A stretch of 64,000 nt of DNA from Eriocheir sinensis (Eukaryota; Arthropoda; Malacostraca; Decapoda; Varunidae): positions 7,860,398-7,924,397 of the forward strand of contig NC_066562.1 of NCBI RefSeq assembly GCF_024679095.1, read 5' to 3'. The position numbers were made by a program, and so were the translations under genes. Positions within the stretch are counted from its first letter, which is position 1. Every line of letters starts with the position of its first letter. Below the pieces are notes generated by a model. The model saw nothing but the letters and a program-made list of their open reading frames with translations. It was not told where the DNA came from and did no database searches. Below are positions 35,065 through 47,179 of the stretch, in pieces.

Positions 35065-35640
35065 GGGGAAGGAAAGGAAAGGAAAGGAAAAGAAAGGAAA
35101 GGAAAGGAATGGAAAGAGAAGGAAAGGAAAGGAAATGCTAGGAAAGGAAGGGAAAGGAAAGGAAATGCTAGGAAAGGAAAGGAAAGTAGGAAAGGAGAGG
35201 AAAGGAAAGAAAATGCTAGAAAAGGAAAGGAAAGGAAAGTAGGAAAGGAGAGGAAAGGAAAGGAAATGCTAGAAAAGAAAAGGAAAGGAAAGGAAAGGAA
35301 AGGAAATGCTAGGAAAGGAATGGAAAGGGAAGGAAAGGAAAGGAAATGCTACGAAAGGAAAGGAAAGGAAAGGAAATGAAAGGAAAGGAAAGGAAAGAAA
35401 GGAAAGGAAAGGAAAGGAAATGCTAGGAAAGGAAGGGAAAGGAAAGGAAACGCTAGGAAAGGAAAGGAAAGGAAAGGAAAGGGAAGGAAATACTAGGAAA
35501 GGAGATGAAATGCTAGGAAATGAAATGAAATGAAATGAAAGGAGGGGAAAGAAAATGCTAGGAAAGGAAAAGAAAGGAAATGCTAGGAAAGGAAAGGAAA
35601 GGAAAGGAAGAGAAGAGAAGTGAAGGTAAAGTAAGGTCAG
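35065..35640. repeat. (GGAAA)n with GGAAATGCTA punctuation
   Basis: Pentamer AAAGG runs for over 550 bp with a recurrent AAATGCTAGGAAAGG interruption at irregular spacing. Purine-only on the plus strand apart from the interruptions. Confidence 0.95.
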
Positions 35641-35644
35641 GTAA

Positions 35645-35860
35645 GGTAAGCGAGCATCCAGGTGACCCCATCTCTCCGCTATGTTAATGAGGATGTGGCG
35701 TTCATTCCTCGAGGTGCATATCTTCGCGAGCTGAACTTTCTGTCTTGTCATGCAAAGCGGCTTGTCCTGCGGGGTGAATGGGCGGCAAAAATGGAGAATG
35801 CCAGCTCGGTGTCAGCGGCCGAGGAGCGGGGAGGAAATAAAGAACGAAGGAAAGAAGGAA
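35645..35860. other. GC-richer unique segment
   Basis: About 200 bp of balanced sequence (CATATCTTCGCGAGCTGAAC near 35717, GCGGCAAAAATGGAGAATGC near 35782) inside otherwise purine-only DNA. A 69-codon frame crosses it, starting within a repeat-related word. I cannot assign it. Confidence 0.4.
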
Positions 35861-36029
35861 TGAAAATATAGAAGTAAAAACGAAAGAAAATCTGAAAGGA
35901 CACGGAAGAGGAAGAAGATGAAAAATGGAAGAAAATGAATCAGTGAAACGAAATAGAACGAAAATAGTGAAGAAAAAGGAAGGAGTGGGGAGGATAAATG
36001 GGAGGAGGAGGAGAAGGAGGAGGAGGACT

Positions 36030-36345
36030 TAGTGAGATAGATAAAGAAAGAAAGAAAGAAGGAGAGAAAAGACAGAATGAGACAGTGTGAGAGATAAATG
36101 AAGAACGAAAAAAGGAAGAAGAAAAAGAAAGATAAAATGAGACTTATTGAAAGAGAGATGAATAAAGAACGAGAGAAAGAAGGAGAGAAAAGATGGAATG
36201 AAACTTAGTGAGAGAGAAAAATAAAGAAAGAGAGAAAGAAGGAGAGAAAAGATGGAATGAAACTTAGTGAGAGAGAAAAATAAAGAAAGAGAGAAAGAAG
36301 GAGAGAAAAGATGGAATGAAACTTAGTAGGAGAGATAAATACACA
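36030..36345. repeat. 59 bp purine-rich array, 3-4 copies
   Basis: GATGGAATGAAACTTAGTGA recurs at 36192, 36251 and 36310; an older copy with GATAAAATGAGACTTATTGA lies near 36131. Confidence 0.88.
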
Positions 36346-36891
36346 ATAAAAAAGATGAAAAAATGGTGATTGTGGAAAGTAGTGATAAAGAGATAACAAT
36401 GAAATAAAAAGGGAAAGAAAATGGAAAAGATGAGAGTGAAAATTACTGAAAAAAAGAATATTGAAACATGAAAAAAATAAATGAAAGGGAAAGCGATGAA
36501 ATAAAAGAAATGAGATAAAAAAAGGAATTATGAAAAAGAAAAAAAATGAAAAGAAAAACTGCAGAATAAAAAAAATCTTCGTGGGTGAAAAGAAAGAAAA
36601 ATAGTTAACAGGAAGGAGAAATCATGAGGTAAAGAAGTAAAGAAAAAAACAAAATTAAAAAAACGAAAAAAAAATCTGATTAAAGAGGAAACGGAGGAGG
36701 AAGAAAAAGATGAAAAAAAGGAAGAAAATGAGAAATCAGTGAAACGAAGGAGAACGAAAATAGGGAAGTAAAAGAAAGGAGTGGAGAGGATAGATGAGAG
36801 GAGGAGGAGGAGGAGGAGGAGGAGGAGGAAGAGAGGTTGGTAATTAAGAAGAGTAGAGACTCAAATAGAAGTAATGGAAACGAATGGGTGA

Positions 36892-36894
<3 letters not shown>
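36346..36894. other. A-rich, purine-rich spacer
   Basis: Mostly A and G with AAAAAG and GAAAGAAA words and a GGA run at 36800-36828. No regular unit beyond short simple repeats was found. Confidence 0.6.

Positions 36895-36987
<93 letters not shown>
36895..36987. repeat. (GA)n microsatellite
   Basis: About 93 bp of GA dinucleotides within the purine-rich block. Confidence 0.97.
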
Positions 36988-36990
<3 letters not shown>

Positions 36991-37900
36991 AGAGCAGAAG
37001 GAGTTTATTGAGAAAAGTTAGAAAAATAAAAAAAGCGAGAGGAAAAGAACTGTAAAGAAAATTAAGAGAAGGAAAAGAAAGAAAAGGAAAACGAAGGGAA
37101 AGGAAAGTTAGAAAGAAGCAATAAAGAAAAGGAGGAAGGAAAGAAAGAATGAATGAAATGAAAATAGAGGCAATGAAGAGGAGGAAGAGGAAGACATAAA
37201 AATAAACAAGAGAATAATACATCAATGCAATAAATAATTAAACAGGAAATAAATCAAATAATAAATCTCAAATAAGGAAGGAGAAAGAAAATGAATAAAA
37301 GAATAAAGAAAACGAAAGATAAAGAAGAAAACAATAAAAGGAGAGTAAGATAAGTAAGAAGATGAGCAAGAATAAAGAAAACTATAGGAAGACAAAAAAG
37401 AAAGAACAGAATAAAGGAGAGGAAGAAAGGAATGGAGGAAGACAAAAAATAATAAAAGTAATAAAGAAAGACAAAGAAAGGAAGAACAAAATAAAAGAAG
37501 CGGAAAAAAGGGAAGGAGGGGGATGATAAAAAAAGATAAAGAAAATAAAGAAAGACCAAGAAAGGAAGAAAAGATAAAAGGAGAGAAAGAAGGAGAAGGA
37601 GGAAGAAGATAAGAAAATAAATAAAGACCAAGAAAAAAAGAAAACAATAGAAGAGAAAGAAAGAGAGGAAAATAAAGATAAATAAGAATAAAGTGAAATA
37701 AAGAAAAAGAAAAGAAGGAAATAAAAAAGAAAGAAAAGAAAGAGGAAGAAAATCAATAAGAATAAGGAAAGACAAAAAAGGAAGAAAAAAAAAAGAAAAA
37801 AAAAGGAGGAGGAGGAGAAGAAAACAAAAGACGAATAAAAAACAAAAAAAACCAATAAGATAATGTAAGAAAGAAAGAAAGAAAATAAAGAAAGCAAGGA
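36988..37900. repeat. AAAGAAAG-type purine-rich low-complexity DNA
   Basis: Plus strand about all A and G. Loose repetition of AATAAAGAAAGACCAAGAAA and AAGGAGAGAAAGAAGG. Long minus-strand Phe/Leu/Ser frames (up to 231 codons) come from this composition. Confidence 0.8.
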
Positions 37901-38520
37901 AGAGGCTGCTGCGTGGTTGCCTCAGCGCCACACGAGGGACGAAACACAAGCCGGAAATAATAATAAGAGGGAGACAATAGTAAATTAAGGTATTTGTTGT
38001 GCTGGAAGAGGAGGAGGAGGAGGAGGAGGAGGAGGAGGAGGAGGAGGGGAAGGAAAGAAAGTAGGAATGTTAAAGGAAGCACAATCAGAGAAAGGAAACT
38101 AATGAAGGAAAAGGAAAAGGAGGAGGAGGAGGAGGAGGAGGAAGGAAAGAAAGAAAGTAGGAATGAAAAAGGAAAGAAAATCAGAGCAAGGAAACGGTAA
38201 TGAATGGGAAGGAAAAGGAGGAGGAGGAGGAGGAAGAAAAGGAAGAAAAAAGAAGAAGAAGAAGAAGAAGAAGAGAAAGAAAAGAAAGAAGAAGAAAAGG
38301 AAGAAGACGAAGAAGGACATACAGAGAAAGAAAAAAAGAAGAAAATTAATAGAAAAAGGAAAAAATAGGATAAATGGAAAAGAGAAAGAAAAGGAAAATA
38401 AAATAAAGAGGGTAAAAGCTTGTGGTGGAGAAAGACAAGGAGGAGGAAGAGGAGGAAGAGGAGGAGGAGGAGGAGGAGGAGGAGGAGGAGGAGGAGGAGG
38501 AGGAGGAGAGGAAGAAATTA
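37901..38520. repeat. (GGA)n runs with a ~115 bp duplicated unit
   Basis: GAAAGAAAGTAGGAATG, AATCAGAG and AAGGAAAAGGAGGAGGAGG occur twice (38054 and 38148 regions). A (GGA)n run of about 47 bp ends the block at 38507. A short unique GC-richer patch sits at 37903-37950. Confidence 0.85.
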
Positions 38521-38539
38521 CTTACCACCTGTCAACCTG

Positions 38540-38550
38540 TGTGTGTTTGT

Positions 38551-38603
<53 letters not shown>

Positions 38604-38623
38604 AGACGCAGAGATTCAAGGGC

Positions 38624-38712
<89 letters not shown>

Positions 38713-38760
38713 GGATTTACAACTTGAAAATATTTTGGTAGGATCTGTCCAATTATTAGC

Positions 38761-38850
<90 letters not shown>
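38540..38850. repeat. Microsatellite cluster: (GT)n, (GA)n, (ATT)n, (ACT)n
   Basis: GT to 38600, GA 38629-38709, ATT 38762-38788 passing directly into ACT to 38850. Four different simple repeats within 310 bp. Confidence 0.95.
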
Positions 38851-38851
<1 letters not shown>

Positions 38852-39060
38852 TCCTCTCTCCACTGTTCTCTATCTTAATGAATATCTGATAACCAAACGA
38901 TCAATCTGAAGTTTTTGTCTCCTGTTTTTTTTTATCGCGAACCTCCATCCGGCCGAACCGAATCGCAATGAGTGTTTATGAATATGCGAATCTCTGTCCT
39001 TCGTTAGAGTGGGAAGCGACGGCGAGGCGGCAGCTTTGTAGGACTTGATTACGGCCGGTG
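38851..39060. other. Ordinary-complexity, CpG-containing spacer
   Basis: Balanced sequence with CCATCCGGCCGAACCGAATC near 38946 and GAAGCGACGGCGAGGCGGC near 39012. No frame or RNA structure is assigned. Confidence 0.5.
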
Positions 39061-39665
39061 AATAAGATGAATGAGAGGCGAGTTAGGCAAAGAACGGAGA
39101 GTGCGCGATGGAACGGGACTGTCGTGAATGAAGGGATGAATGAATGGAAGAGAGAGAAAGGAAGGCAAGAGATAATGGAGAGAGAAATGAATGCAGGACG
39201 AGAGGGAAGAACGAAGGAAGAAGCGAGTTAGTGAAAGAACGGAGAGTGTGATAGAACGGTCGAGTCGTGAATGAAGGGATGAATGAATGGAAGAGAGAGA
39301 AAGGAAGGCAAGAGATAATTAAGAGAGAAATGAATGCAGGATGAGAGGGAAGAACGAAGGAAGAAGCGAGTTAGTGAAAGAACGGAGAGTGTGATAGAAC
39401 GGTTGAGTCGTGAATGAAGGGATGAATGAATGGAAGAGAGAGAAAGGAAGGCAAGAGATAATGAAGAGAGAAATGAATGCAGGACGAGAGGGAAGAACGA
39501 AGGAAGAAGCGAGTTAGTGAAAGAACGGAGAGTGTGATAGAACGGTTGAGTCGTGAATGAAGGAATGAATGAAAGAAAGGGCAAAGAAAGGAAAGCGATA
39601 AATAAAAAGAAAGAATAATGAATGTAGGTTAAGAGGAAAGAACGTAGAAGAAGCAAGCTAGGCAA
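39060..39665. repeat. 143 bp tandem array, about 4.5 copies
   Basis: GAGTTAGTGAAAGAACGGAG recurs at 39225, 39368 and 39511 (older copy near 39080). Units share GTCGTGAATGAAGGGATGAA and GAGAGAAATGAATGCAGGA. Middle copies are almost identical. Confidence 0.94.
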
Positions 39666-40110
39666 AAAAAAAAGGAGAGAGATAGGAGAGATAGTTTGAA
39701 TGAATGAAGGAATGAAGGAAGGAAGAAAGCAAGAAAGACAAGAGGTAAAGAAAAGAGAGATGGAGGCAGGATGAGAGGAAAGAAAAGAGGGAAAAAGGTA
39801 CTAAACAAGGAATGAATAAAATGGAAGAAAAGAAACATCACAAAAAAAAGATAAATGTAAATATATAGAGAGAAAGATAGATCAAAATAATATAGAGATT
39901 AGAGAAAGAAAAACAGAAGAGAACATTAAAACGGAGGGTAAATGAAGGAATGATGAAATATGTACGAGAATAATGTGAATACGAATACGTTTGACAATGA
40001 ATGAAGAATAAAGAAATGAATGAAGAAATGAATGATGCAATGAAGAGATGGGCGATAACACACAAAGTTCAAAATTATACACTGAAGATAATGCGATGAA
40101 GATAAACACA
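39666..40110. other. A/G-rich decaying edge of the 143 bp array
   Basis: GAATGAATGAAGGAATGAAG and similar words continue to about 39850, then AT-richer sequence with AATGAAGAAATGAATGATGC near 40018. No gene. Confidence 0.6.
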
Positions 40111-40324
40111 CATTCATTATAATTTTTCTAGTCATAATTTTCCTCCCCTTCTTATTTTAATTCCTTCGTTCAATTCGCTAAGTTAATTAGTTCAGCGCTG
40201 AATATTATCTTCCATTAACCAGTCATAGGCTCAAGAGGCATTATATGTTGGTAATTAGTGAGTAAATACCTTAATTACTTTATATTACCTGCTACATTCT
40301 TATCGACTTTATCTTAATTAATTC
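40111..40324. other. AT-rich unique spacer
   Basis: Non-repetitive AT-rich sequence with TTAATTAGTTCAGCGCTGAA near 40183. Nothing recognised. Confidence 0.5.
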
Positions 40325-40540
40325 TACTACTATTACTACTACTACTACTACTACTGCTACTACTACTATTACTGCTGCTACTACTACTACTACTACTACT
40401 ACTACTGCTACTACTACTACTACTACTAACCTAACCTAACCTAACCTTACTTAACCTAACCTAACCTAACCTAACCTAACCTAACCTACTATTACTACTA
40501 CTACTTCTACTACTACTACTATCACTATTACTACCACTAC

Positions 40541-40621
<81 letters not shown>
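40325..40621. repeat. (ACT)n - CCTAA - (ACT)n - (CA)n composite
   Basis: ACT triplets to about 40428, CCTAA pentamers 40428-40487, ACT again to about 40540, then CA 40545-40621. The pentamer tract interrupts what looks like one triplet array. Confidence 0.93.
40428..40487. repeat. Interstitial CCTAA tract
   Basis: About 12 CCTAA pentamers, one degenerate (CCTTACTTAA), inserted in an (ACT)n array. Confidence 0.9.
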
Positions 40622-40624
<3 letters not shown>

Positions 40625-40639
40625 ATTATCACCAAACAC

Positions 40640-41200
40640 AAACAAACACACTCACTGACTCGCCATCCAATTTGAGTCTCTGATGTTTAACTTTGCTGGG
40701 AAACATTCATTCGGAGAGACGGACGGAGGAAGGAAGGAAGGAAGGAAGGAAGGAAGGGTGGTGGGTAGGAAACAAAAGGAAGGAAGAGAGGAATGAATGA
40801 ATGAAGGAAAGAAGGAAGAAGGAGATAAGTAAACAAAAGAATGAAGGAATGAATGAAACAGCGAAATCATTAGACAAGAAAAGAGAGAGACAGAAGAAAG
40901 GAAAGAAAGAAGGAAAGAACACGAAAAGACTAGACAGAAAAAATGACTTAACTAAAGGAAGAAAACGTAAAAAAAAGAAAACACAAGACAACCAAGAAAA
41001 GAAGAAAAAAAAACATTCCTCCCATTACTCAGAGCTCCGCGAGACATTAACTTTTCCTTCCTTCACCAATAAAAAAATAAAAAAAACAACCTCACCTTTT
41101 CTTGTACCTGCGCGCCTGGCAATTACTTTCTATCACTCTCTGTCCACCTGTCTTTGTCTCCCTCCAGTTTGCATTCCTGAGTGTTGTGATTGAGTCTGAG
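40640..41200. other. GGAA-rich stretch and short unique spacer
   Basis: GGAAGGAAGGAAGGAAGGAA run at 40729-40755, GAATGAATGAAGGAAAG words to about 40930, then mixed sequence to 41200 (CTGTCCACCTGTCTTTGTCT near 41140). No gene. Confidence 0.65.
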
Positions 41201-41905
41201 ATCAATGAGAGGTGTGGAGATAGTGGCCAGGTGTCAGGGAGGAAGAGAAGAAGAGAAAGTGGAGAAGTAGAAATTGAGAAACGGAGAAGAAGGGTTTGAT
41301 AATTTTGTGGATAGGTGTGTAGACGGGAGATATGAGGGAGCGAAGAAGGGAGACAGGAGAGAAATGAAGAGGAAGGGAAGATAAAGACAGGGAGATAGAG
41401 TAGAAAGGGAAGGAAAGGGAGATGGTTTACTGTAAAAGGAAGGAAAGAGGGAGAGAAAAGGGAGAGAAGAAACACAAGGGAAGGAAAAGATAAGAAGATG
41501 GTGTAGATAAGAGAAGGGAAGGGAGGGGACAGAGAGGAGGAAAACGAAGGGAAGGGAAAGAAATAGTACAGAAGAAGGGTTAGAAAAGAGGGAGGGAAAG
41601 GAGATAAATGGAGGAGGAAAAATGGAGGAAAGGGAAAGAAAGAGAACGAATGAAGAGAGAAGGAGAAAATGAGAGAAAGAAATAAGAAAAGAAAGAAATG
41701 GAATAGGAAGTAATTAACAGAAAAGAGGGAATAATAAAAATAGAGCGAAGAGAAAGGATGAAGAGAGGGAGAAAAAAGGGAGGAGAGGGGAGGCAAGCGA
41801 AGAGGGGAGATGGAAGAGAAAAGAGGGGAAGGGAAGAGAAGGGGAAATTTAAGTCGGAAGGAAGGAAGACGGAAGGAACACGGGGAAACATGTTCGAACT
41901 TGTTT
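41201..41905. repeat. Purine-rich low-complexity block
   Basis: GGGAAGGAAAGGGAGA, GAGGGAGAGAAAAGGGAG and similar words without a strict period. Minus-strand Pro/Ser/Phe frames are artefacts. Confidence 0.75.
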
Positions 41906-41915
41906 TGTGTGTCTT

Positions 41916-41919
<4 letters not shown>

Positions 41920-41966
<47 letters not shown>

Positions 41967-42537
41967 CTGAACTGAATATTGACTAAAGATTGTGCGGAAT
42001 ATCCCTCCTCCTCCTCCTCCTCCTCCTCCTCCTCCTCCTCCTCCTCCACCTCCTTGTCGCGAGAGCTGAACTGCGATGACAGCCTGGGAAGAGGGAGGGG
42101 GAGGGGGGGTAAGAGGGGAGGGAAGGGGGAAGGAAGGGAGTGAAGGGACGAGAAGGGAAGGGAGAGAGATGAGATGATGGGTAAGAGAAGGAAAGGCAAG
42201 GATAGGTAAGGGAAGGGAAGGGAGGGAAGGGAAGGGAAGGAGTGAGTGGGGAGGGGATTTCCTACTCCAACTGCTTTTCTTCCTCCTCCTTCTCTTCCCT
42301 CTTCCTCCTCCTCCTCTTCTTCCTTCTTCCTCCTTCTCCTCTTCCTCTTCCTCTTCCTCCTATGTAGAAAGTAAACCTCTTTATTCATGCATTCCCTTTT
42401 CCTTGTCCTCCTCTTGATCTTCTTCCTCCTCCTCCTCCTCCTCCTCCTCCTCCTCCTCCTCCTCCTTATCCTCCACTACCACATCCTCGAAACTGATCTC
42501 AAGGGAATGGCTGGAAAATAGGAGCTTATGATATTGT

Positions 42538-42601
<64 letters not shown>
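41920..42601. repeat. Simple repeats: (GT)n, (TCC)n, G-rich, (TCC)n, (GT)n
   Basis: GT 41920-41961; TCC 42004-42050; G/A-rich words (GGGAGGGGGAGGGGGGG near 42093) to 42250; TCC-rich 42280-42360 and 42420-42466; GT 42541-42601. GGA-type and TCC-type strands face each other across about 400 bp. Confidence 0.9.
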
Positions 42602-42604
<3 letters not shown>

Positions 42605-42874
42605 TATAGTGACATACTCGTCTAAACTCTCAATGGACGCTTGAATCCGTAATTAGCGGCCAAAATGTGGATAAAATGCTTGTAACAGTTTATTTTTGGA
42701 ATAATTTTTTAGTGTGCTCCTTTTTTTCAACTTTATGAGGGTGGTAATTTTTCCTGTTATAACTTGTATCTCTTTTAACTTTTTCTCCTTTTCTCTTTTG
42801 ACCTTGCTCTTACAGTTCATATTTGGGATTATTTTTTAGTGTTCTCCCTTTTTAACTTTTTTAACTTTTTTAAG

Positions 42875-43028
42875 AGGAGGGTATCGGGACACCTCTCCTC
42901 CCGAAATTGACCTATCATTGGGTCACTCCTCTTACTCTTTTTACGAGCAGTGAGTAGCGGGCTTTTTTTCACATTTGTTTCCTTTTTTTTATGCCCTTGA
43001 ACTGACTCCTCTGCTGTTAAAAAAAAGA
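42875..43028 (+). mobile_element. Full-length poly(A)-tailed dispersed element (~154 bp)
   Basis: GGTATCGGGACACCTCTCCT, CCCGAAATTGACCTATC, GAGCAGTGAGTAGCGGGC, a T-run, then GCCCTTGAACTGACTCCTCT and GCTGTTAAAAAAAA. This is the most complete copy. It sits inside one unit of the 127 bp array. Confidence 0.9.
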
Positions 43029-43473
43029 AGTAATTATTCGTGTTATAATTTGTATATCTTAACTTTTTCTCATTTTCTCTTTTGACCTTCCTCCTAAAGT
43101 TCATATTTGGCATCATTTCTTAGTGTTCTCCTTTTTTGAACTTTATGTGGGTAGTAATTTTCCTTGTTCTAATTTGTATCTCTTTTAACGTTAATTTTCC
43201 CTGTTATAATTTGTATCTCTTTTAACGCTTTCTCATTATTTTTTGACCTTGCTCCTAAAGTTCATGTTTGGCATCATTTTTAAGTGTTCACCCTTTTAAA
43301 CTTTATGAGGGTAGTAATTTTCCCTGTTATAATTTGTATCTCTTTTAACGCTTTCTCATTATTTTTTGACCTTGCTCCTAAAGTTCATGTTTGGCATCAT
43401 TTTTTTTAATGTTCTCCTTTTTAAACTTTATGAGGGTAGTATTTTTTCCTGTTTAATTTGTATCTCTTTTTAC

Positions 43474-43760
43474 GTTAATTTTCCCTGTTATAATTTGTAT
43501 CTCTTTTAACGTTAATTTTCCCTGTTATAATTTGTATCTCTTTTAACGTTAATTTTCCCTGTTATAATTTGTATCTCTATTAACGTTAATTTTCCCTGTT
43601 TAATTTGTATCTCTTTTAACGTTAATTTTCCCTGTTATAATTTGTATCTCTTTTAACGTTAATTTTCCCTGTTTAATTTGTATCTCTATTAACGTTAATT
43701 TTCCCTGTTATAATTTGTATCTCTTTTAACGTTAATTTTTCCCTGTTTAATTTGTATCTC
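43474..43760. repeat. 37 bp sub-array nested in the 127 bp array
   Basis: GTTAATTTTCCCTGTTATAA followed by TTTGTATCTCTTTTAAC repeats every 37 bp (43474, 43511 and on), about 8 copies, some missing ATA. It is an internal piece of the 127 bp unit that expanded on its own. Confidence 0.93.
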
Positions 43761-43890
43761 TTTTAACTTTTTCTCATTCTCTTTTGACCTTGCTCCTACA
43801 GTTCATATATGGCATAATTTTTTAGTGTTCTCCTTTTTTAACTTTATGAGGGCAATAATTTCCCCTGTTATCATATGTATCTTTTTAATG

Positions 43891-44870
<980 letters not shown>

Positions 44871-44944
44871 ATGCATTTTTAACTGTCCTCCGTGCATCTG
44901 GCGGTACTCATTACGATGAAACATTATTCTCCGTGACTAATTAG

Positions 44945-45170
44945 GTCTGTGGCATGGTTGGTGGTGGGGGTTGTGGTGTTGGTGGTAGTAGTGAGCGTGG
45001 TGGTGATGTTGGTAGTGGTGGTGGTGGTCTCGGTAGTGGTGATGGTGGTGATTTTGGTAGTGGTGGTGTTGGTGGTAGTAGTGAGCTTGGTGGTGATGTT
45101 GGTTTTGGTAGTGGTGGTGGTGGTGGTGATGGTGATCTTGGTGGTGGTGGTGGTGATGGGGTGGTTGAGA
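44945..45170. repeat. GGT-based minisatellite
   Basis: GGTGGTAGTAGTGAGC and GTGGTGATGTTGGTAGTGG phrases occur two or three times in a GGT background. Val/Gly and His/Pro frames follow from the triplet. Confidence 0.9.
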
Positions 45171-45179
45171 AAGGAGAAG

Positions 45180-45640
45180 AGCAGGGTTGAGGAAAGCAGG
45201 GAAAGAAAACAGGGAGAAAAGGAGGAGAAATGGAGATAAGAATGGAGAAAAACAGGGAGAGAAAAGGGAGAGGAAAACAAGGAGAGAAAAGCAGGGAGAA
45301 AAGGGATAGAGAAGCAGGGAGAAAAGGAGAGAAAAAGGAGAAATGGAGATAAGGAGGAGAAAAACAGGTAGAGAAAAGGGAGAGAAAAGCAATGAGAAAA
45401 GGAGAAAAGGAGGATAAAGGGAAAGAAAAGCAGGGATAAAAGAAGATAAAAGGAGGAGAAATGGAGATAATGTGAAGAAAAATGAGATAAAAGGGAGAGA
45501 AAATCAGGGAGGTAGAACGAAATGGTACAAGGGAGAGCAAAAACAGGGAGAGAAAAGCAGCGAGAAAAGCAGGGAGAAAATGAGATAAAAGGGAGAGAAA
45601 ATCAGGGAGGTAGAAGGGAATGGTACAAGAAAAAATAAAA
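45180..45640. repeat. GCAGGGAGAAAAGG-type purine array
   Basis: GCAGGGAGAAAAGGAG and GAGAAATGGAGATAAG recur irregularly. AAAATCAGGGAGGTAGAA with GGTACAAG is duplicated about 105 bp apart (near 45500 and 45605). Confidence 0.85.
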
Positions 45641-45891
45641 TAGTTACACAAATTGATATTGAGAGACATTCTTCTTCTTATTCAATATCTTTCCTTTTCA
45701 ATGCGCATCTATCACAATTATATAAAAAAAAACATCATCAGCATTTTTATCTATTTTTTTATTCCTTATCTTTCTATATCGTATTATTTTTTTTATCTCG
45801 CCCCTTACATCCTTCTTCCTCTCTTCTCTTCATCCACTACACAAAGAAATACCAAGACCAAGTACATATATATTGCTCTTTTATCCTTCTT

Positions 45892-45892
45892 A

Positions 45893-45924
<32 letters not shown>

Positions 45925-46006
45925 CTTTACATAACTAGCCAGCCTAAACTTTGATCCCACGGTTCAGAATCCTCAACTTTGCTACTATCGAGAAGTTTTG
46001 GCGCTG

Positions 46007-46044
<38 letters not shown>

Positions 46045-46182
46045 TCTGCCGGGAGTTGCTTCAAATATATATAAGAACCTATTGAAGAAGATCGACCAGG
46101 CAGGGTACATCCACAGTAGAAGAAGAAGTCACCCACGCACTCACTCACTCACTCACACTCAATGACTCACTCACTCACTCCT
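45892..46182. repeat. (CT)n, (GT)n and (ACTC)n with unique DNA between
   Basis: CT 45892-45919, GT 46008-46042, ACTC 46138-46182 and irregularly to 46300. The unique stretch 46044-46130 includes GAAGAAGATCGACCAGGCAG near 46084. No gene is recognised. Confidence 0.88.
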
Positions 46183-46539
46183 TTCCTCAGTCAGTCAATT
46201 CCTCTCACTAACTTTTTCACTCATACACTCACAGACTCACTCACTCCCCCTCACTCACTCACCCCCACTCTTTCAGTCTTCCATTCACTCATCCGCCCAG
46301 TCTTTCACGTGGAATCTCAGGTGTCTGTTTGTGATGTAGTGCTGTTGTTCTGTGTTGATGTGTGTGTGTGTCTGTGTGTGTGTGTGTGTGTCTGCAATTG
46401 TACTGGCGTCTGTGTGTGTTTTGGGATTTCCTGAGACTACTGATCATGGCCAAACGTTTATAAGATGAGATATTCAACCTTTAAATATATTTCCTGATCT
46501 TAGTATCAATGTATATATCTCTTTATCTGTTTATCTATT

Positions 46540-46690
46540 CATCTGTTATCAAATTATCCATCCATCTATCTATCTATATAAAATTTCCTATACCTTTTTT
46601 TTTTGTTACTGGAAAGGAAACAGCTCAAGGGCATAAAAAAGCGTAGAAAAAAGCCCTATCTATCTATTTATCTATCTATCTATACTTGTC
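46540..46690. repeat. (TCTA)n split by a dispersed element
   Basis: TCTATCTATC words flank the element at 46593-46657 on both sides, so the element probably inserted into a TCTA tract. Confidence 0.75.
46593..46657 (-). mobile_element. 3' fragment of poly(A)-tailed dispersed element
   Basis: TTTTTTTTTTGTTACTGGAA, AGGAAACAGCTCAAGGGC and AAAAAAGCCC; the A-tail is on the minus strand. The remainder is truncated at the GCCC block. Confidence 0.8.
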
Positions 46691-46844
46691 TATTTATTTG
46701 CCTGTTTCTATCTATATCCTTTACGGTATAACGAATCAGGTCGAGCACTGAAATATATAGTGTTTTGAGCGGTTATCACAACTTTTCTGATTCAACAGTG
46801 ACGCTCTGAACGACCGAGAAGTTTTGCAATAAAGTTATGCCACA
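46691..46844. other. Ordinary-complexity spacer
   Basis: Balanced short sequence with GAACGACCGAGAAGTTTTGC near 46809. Nothing assigned. Confidence 0.5.
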
Positions 46845-47023
46845 TACATATTCATACCTACATACCTACATACCTACCTATATACATACATACATATATA
46901 CAATTGACGTCTCTTTTGGCCAGTCTTTACTTTTGATATTTATAGGAGCAGCGATTAGCGTTTTTTTTTCCACTTTTTCTTTGTTACTCCTGTGCTGTTT
47001 CCTTTCCTGTAAAAAACAACATA

Positions 47024-47055
<32 letters not shown>

Positions 47056-47060
47056 CACAT
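46845..47060. repeat. (CATA)n tracts flanking a dispersed element
   Basis: CATACCTACATACCTA and (CATA)n at 46845-46900 and again at 47020-47055. The element at 46906-47015 separates them, as in the TCTA tract 300 bp upstream. Confidence 0.85.
46906..47015 (+). mobile_element. Poly(A)-tailed dispersed element
   Basis: GACGTCTCTTTTGGCCAGTC, GGAGCAGCGATTAGCG, a T-run, then CTCCTGTGCTGTTTCCTTTC followed by CTGTAAAAAAC. A-tail on the plus strand. The GCCCTTGAGC word has mutated. Confidence 0.8.
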
Positions 47061-47179
47061 ACAAACACTGATGCTGAATATAGGAACGGAATAACATGAT
47101 AATGAACTCTCTCTATATGTTTGTTCGGTATGGGAGACAAATAACATGATATCAGAAACTTCGTGAAAGGAAGGAGGAA

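Larger units (their letters stand above)
42610..43890. repeat. ~127 bp tandem array interrupted by a dispersed element
   Basis: TTTTTTAGTGTTCTCC recurs near 42705, 42832 and, after a 154 bp insertion, 43117. Units share ACTTTATGAGGGTAGTAATT, CTGTTATAATTTGTATCTC and GACCTTGCTCCTAAAGTTC. Confidence 0.9.

Noticed and set aside
42829..43116. 95-codon minus-strand frame with Lys-rich ends
   Set aside because: It is a readthrough of the dispersed element and its array flank. The same partial peptide arises at 18134-18355 and 24014-24328 from other copies.
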